Source: Prevotellaceae bacterium (GTDB lineage: Bacteria; Bacteroidota; Bacteroidia; Bacteroidales; Bacteroidaceae). From it: DNA of 40,831 nucleotides. How positions within the stretch are numbered: the first letter of the stretch is position 1; the number at the start of each line of letters is the position of its first letter. The translations under genes were made by a program, and so were the position numbers. The notes under the pieces are model-generated. The model was not told the origin of the DNA. It made no database searches and saw only the letters and a program-made list of their open reading frames with translations. Where the stretch lies: assembly GCA_021204845.1 (NCBI GenBank), contig JAJPYT010000156.1:1-40831 (forward strand), written 5' to 3'. Below are positions 38,421 through 40,831 of the stretch, piece by piece.

Positions 38421-38844
38421 CGTCAGCGTCTTTTTGTTTGCCTTGCACCTTACTCTTTTTGTCGTTCAGCAGGTCGAAGCATTTATATGTCTTCTTTGCC
38501 GAAAGCACGGTGCAGAACTCGGTGGTGTATTTCTTCTTCACGGCGGTCTCCTTGCTCTCGGCTGCCCATTTCAGCGAGAGCAGCTTGGTGGCCTGGTCGT
38601 TAGTCAGGGTCTGGCTGCTTATGTTGCTCTTCAGTTTGCTTTTCAGTGCGTTGTAGTCGTCGCTGGCGGCTTTCTTCTCCTTCAGGTAGGCTTCCAGCAG
38701 GGGGCGCAGTTTCTTTTGTGTGTCGCTGTTTATGCCCAGATTCTTAAGCACATAGTTCACCCTCGCGTCACGGTTGCTCTGCGCCAGGCACACTGTGGCG
38801 AAAGGGCAGAGAGCCAAAGCCAGAATAATGATAATCTTTCTCAT
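38410..38844 (-). CDS. Small secreted hypothetical protein (Spy/CpxP-like helical, Lys-rich)
   Basis: signal peptide MRKIIIILALALCPFATVCLAQ; helical 144 aa; 3' end overlaps menA start. Confidence 0.7.
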   Translation of the reverse strand: MRKIIIILALALCPFATVCLAQSNRDARVNYVLKNLGINSDTQKKLRPLLEAYLKEKKAASDDYNALKSKLKSNISSQTLTNDQATKLLSLKWAAESKETAVKKKYTTEFCTVLSAKKTYKCFDLLNDKKSKVQGKQKDADDED

Positions 38845-38931
38845 ATAAGCGCGGTATTAACTTTCTTAATCCTAACAAAGGTAGCAACAAAAAGTCCAAT
38901 TCGCAAGTAAAGGGAACAAGTTTCGGCAAAA

Positions 38932-38963
38932 TTTGTGTATATCGGCAATTGTTTCTATATTTG
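38932..38963 (+). promoter_or_regulatory. dnaB promoter: TTTG (38932) - N20 - TATATTTG (38956)
   Basis: fits Bacteroidetes -33/-7 consensus, 25 bp before ATG 38989. Confidence 0.7.
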
Positions 38964-38988
38964 CGAAGCTAAAACAGCAACGGGATAT

Positions 38989-40557
38989 ATGGCAGGAACT
39001 TCATCTGACAAAGGATCTCGCAGCCGGCAGAAGACGAAGGTTGTGGAGGTGCCAAGCGTCGACTCTTTCGGTCGCAAGCAGCCGCAACAGCTTGATTTCG
39101 AGGCTGCCGTGCTGGGTGCCTTGCTTGTCGAGCAGGACGCTTATTACCGCGTGTCCAACTTCTTGAAGCCCGATGCCTTCTATGACCACCGCCACCAGCT
39201 CATCTACGATGCCATCCAGTCTCTGGCTGTCAGCCAGCGCCCTGTCGATGTGCTCACCGTGCCGCAGTACCTGCAGACCCAGGGAAAACTGGAAGAGGCT
39301 GGCGGAGCGTATTATGTTGCGGGGTTGGCTCAGAATGTGGTCACCAGTGCCCATATAGAGTATCAGGCAAAGATTCTCATGCAGAAGTACCAGGCGCGTC
39401 GGCTCATCACCTTTGCCAGCCGTGTCTCGCGCGACGCTTTCGACGAGACTACCGACGTGGCAGACCTCATGCAATTTGCCGAGGCGAGCCTCTTCGAGCT
39501 CTCTCAGCAGACCCAGACCAGCTCTTACACGCAGATAAATCCCATCATTCACCAGGCGTACGACCAGTTGCAGAAGGCGGCGCAGCGCTCCGACGGTCTT
39601 TCGGGTCTCGCCTCTGGTTTCGAGGATTTGGACCGCAAGACCAGCGGCTGGCAGAACAGCGACCTCATCATCGTTGCGGCGCGTCCCGCCATGGGAAAGA
39701 CGGCTTTCATGCTTTCAATGATTAAACAGATGGCTGTCGACCAGCATGTGCCTGTCGCCATGTTCTCGCTTGAGATGTCCTCTGTGCAGCTGGTCAACCG
39801 CCTTATAGTCAATGTGTGCGAGATACCAGGCGAGAAGATTAAGAGCGGGCAGTTGCGCCCCGATGAGTGGAACCAGCTCGACTCGCGCATAAGCCAGCTA
39901 ATAGATGCGCCGATATTTGTGGACGACACTCCCTCGCTCAGCATCTTCGAGTTGCGCACCAAAGCCCGCCGTCTGGTTCGTGAGCACAGCGTGCGCGCCA
40001 TAATGATAGACTACCTCCAGCTCATGAACGCCAGTGGTGTCAACTTCGGCAGCCGACAGGAGGAGGTATCCACCATCAGCCGCAACCTCAAGGCTCTTGC
40101 CAAGGAACTCGACATACCCGTTATCGCCCTCAGCCAGCTCAACCGTGGCGTGGAGAACCGCGAGGGCAACGAGGGCAAGCGCCCCCAGCTGAGCGACCTG
40201 CGCGAGTCTGGAGCCATAGAGCAGGATGCCGACATGGTCTGTTTCATCCATCGCCCTGAGTATTATAAGATTTATGAGGATGACCGAGGCAACGACCTCC
40301 GAGGCAAGGCTGAGATTATTATAGCCAAGCACCGCAATGGACCCGTGGGTGAGGTGTTGCTTACCTTCCAGGCGCAGTTCGCCCGTTTCCAGAATCTCAC
40401 GGACAGTTCCTACGTTCCCCTGCCTGGTGAGAGCAGCGTAGTTGCCAGAATGCAGAAGGACGAGATAGACGCCATCAACTCCATGAATGTTAACATTCCC
40501 CTCGACAGCGATTCCTTAGACCTGCCCTCCGGTCCTGACGCTCCTCCCCCTTATTAA
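38989..40557 (+). CDS. dnaB: Replicative DNA helicase
   Basis: DFEAAVLGALLVEQDAYYRVSNFLKPDAFYDHRHQLIYDAI; AARPAMGKTAFMLSM; DYLQLM; LSQLNRGVENR; start at ATG 38989. Confidence 0.96.
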   Translation: MAGTSSDKGSRSRQKTKVVEVPSVDSFGRKQPQQLDFEAAVLGALLVEQDAYYRVSNFLKPDAFYDHRHQLIYDAIQSLAVSQRPVDVLTVPQYLQTQGKLEEAGGAYYVAGLAQNVVTSAHIEYQAKILMQKYQARRLITFASRVSRDAFDETTDVADLMQFAEASLFELSQQTQTSSYTQINPIIHQAYDQLQKAAQRSDGLSGLASGFEDLDRKTSGWQNSDLIIVAARPAMGKTAFMLSMIKQMAVDQHVPVAMFSLEMSSVQLVNRLIVNVCEIPGEKIKSGQLRPDEWNQLDSRISQLIDAPIFVDDTPSLSIFELRTKARRLVREHSVRAIMIDYLQLMNASGVNFGSRQEEVSTISRNLKALAKELDIPVIALSQLNRGVENREGNEGKRPQLSDLRESGAIEQDADMVCFIHRPEYYKIYEDDRGNDLRGKAEIIIAKHRNGPVGEVLLTFQAQFARFQNLTDSSYVPLPGESSVVARMQKDEIDAINSMNVNIPLDSDSLDLPSGPDAPPPY

Positions 40558-40601
40558 ATGGGCGTGGCGTAGGCTGATTCTCTCATTACTTTAAGAGATT
40601 A

Positions 40602-40650
40602 GGGTGTGTCAAAATAATAAATCGCAAGCAGTCCGGGGGTGTGTCAAAAT
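40602..40650 (+). repeat. Two direct copies of GGGTGTGTCAAAAT (40602-40615, 40637-40650)
   Basis: identical 14-mers 35 bp apart; third 13-mer copy at 16075. Confidence 0.93.
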
Positions 40651-40669
40651 GGGAAATTGCCAGCGGAAA

Positions 40670-40831
40670 GAGCGCCGAAGGTGCTCCCCTTTGGTAGCCG
40701 CGGGCCTTTACGGCCTGCGGTTAAGGAACGAGCAGGGAGTGAGAGCCGAAGGTTCTCTCCGTTATTCCGTGGGTTGCAACCCACGGCAGAGGGTTATAAC
40801 CCTCTGAATATTAGAGGGTACCTTCGGCACC
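40670..40831. repeat. Array of short palindromes/hairpins downstream of dnaB, truncated by the window end
   Basis: GAGCGCC-GAA-GGTGCTC (40670-40686), CCGCGGGCC-N5-GGCCTGCGG (40698-40720), GAGAGCC-GAA-GGTTCTC (40741-40757), CCGTGGGTTGCAACCCACGG (40767-40786), CAGAGGGTTATAACCCTCTG (40787-40806), GGTACC-TTC-GGCACC (40817-40831). Confidence 0.9.

Overview
This window looks like a Bacteroidales (probably Prevotella-like) chromosomal segment that is mostly core genome. Evidence: TAnnTTTG-type promoters, DUF4270, a TonB receptor, PPi-dependent PFK, and a short GT5 protein beside panC/panD. I recognise about 28 coding regions: an MBOAT O-acyltransferase cassette, Fic, a nitroreductase/DUF2520/KdsC-like/Maf operon, lipoprotein plus TonB receptor, methylmalonyl-CoA epimerase, panD/panC, GT5-like protein, DUF4270, an OMP85/TamA-like protein, an S/G/R-rich secreted protein, ispE, an orphan HsdR-N domain, AMP nucleosidase, holA, an XRE regulator, pyrK-pyrD, YifB/ComM, pfp, GH25, clpC, htpG, GH127, ettA, menA and dnaB. 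No rRNA, tRNA, CRISPR array or intact transposase gene was seen. The most unexplained DNA is intergenic. (1) 21.99-22.40 kb holds nested AT-rich inverted repeats, three full copies plus one partial copy of a 27-bp repeat, and a 15-bp perfect hairpin. (2) 40.60-40.83 kb holds a dense array of short palindromes with a recurring GCCGAAGGT stem-loop and a GGGTGTGTCAAAA motif; a related inverted copy lies at 16.08 kb. (3) Dyads and direct repeats sit upstream of the acyltransferase cassette, fic and clpC. All assignments come from reading motifs and protein sequence; no database search was run.
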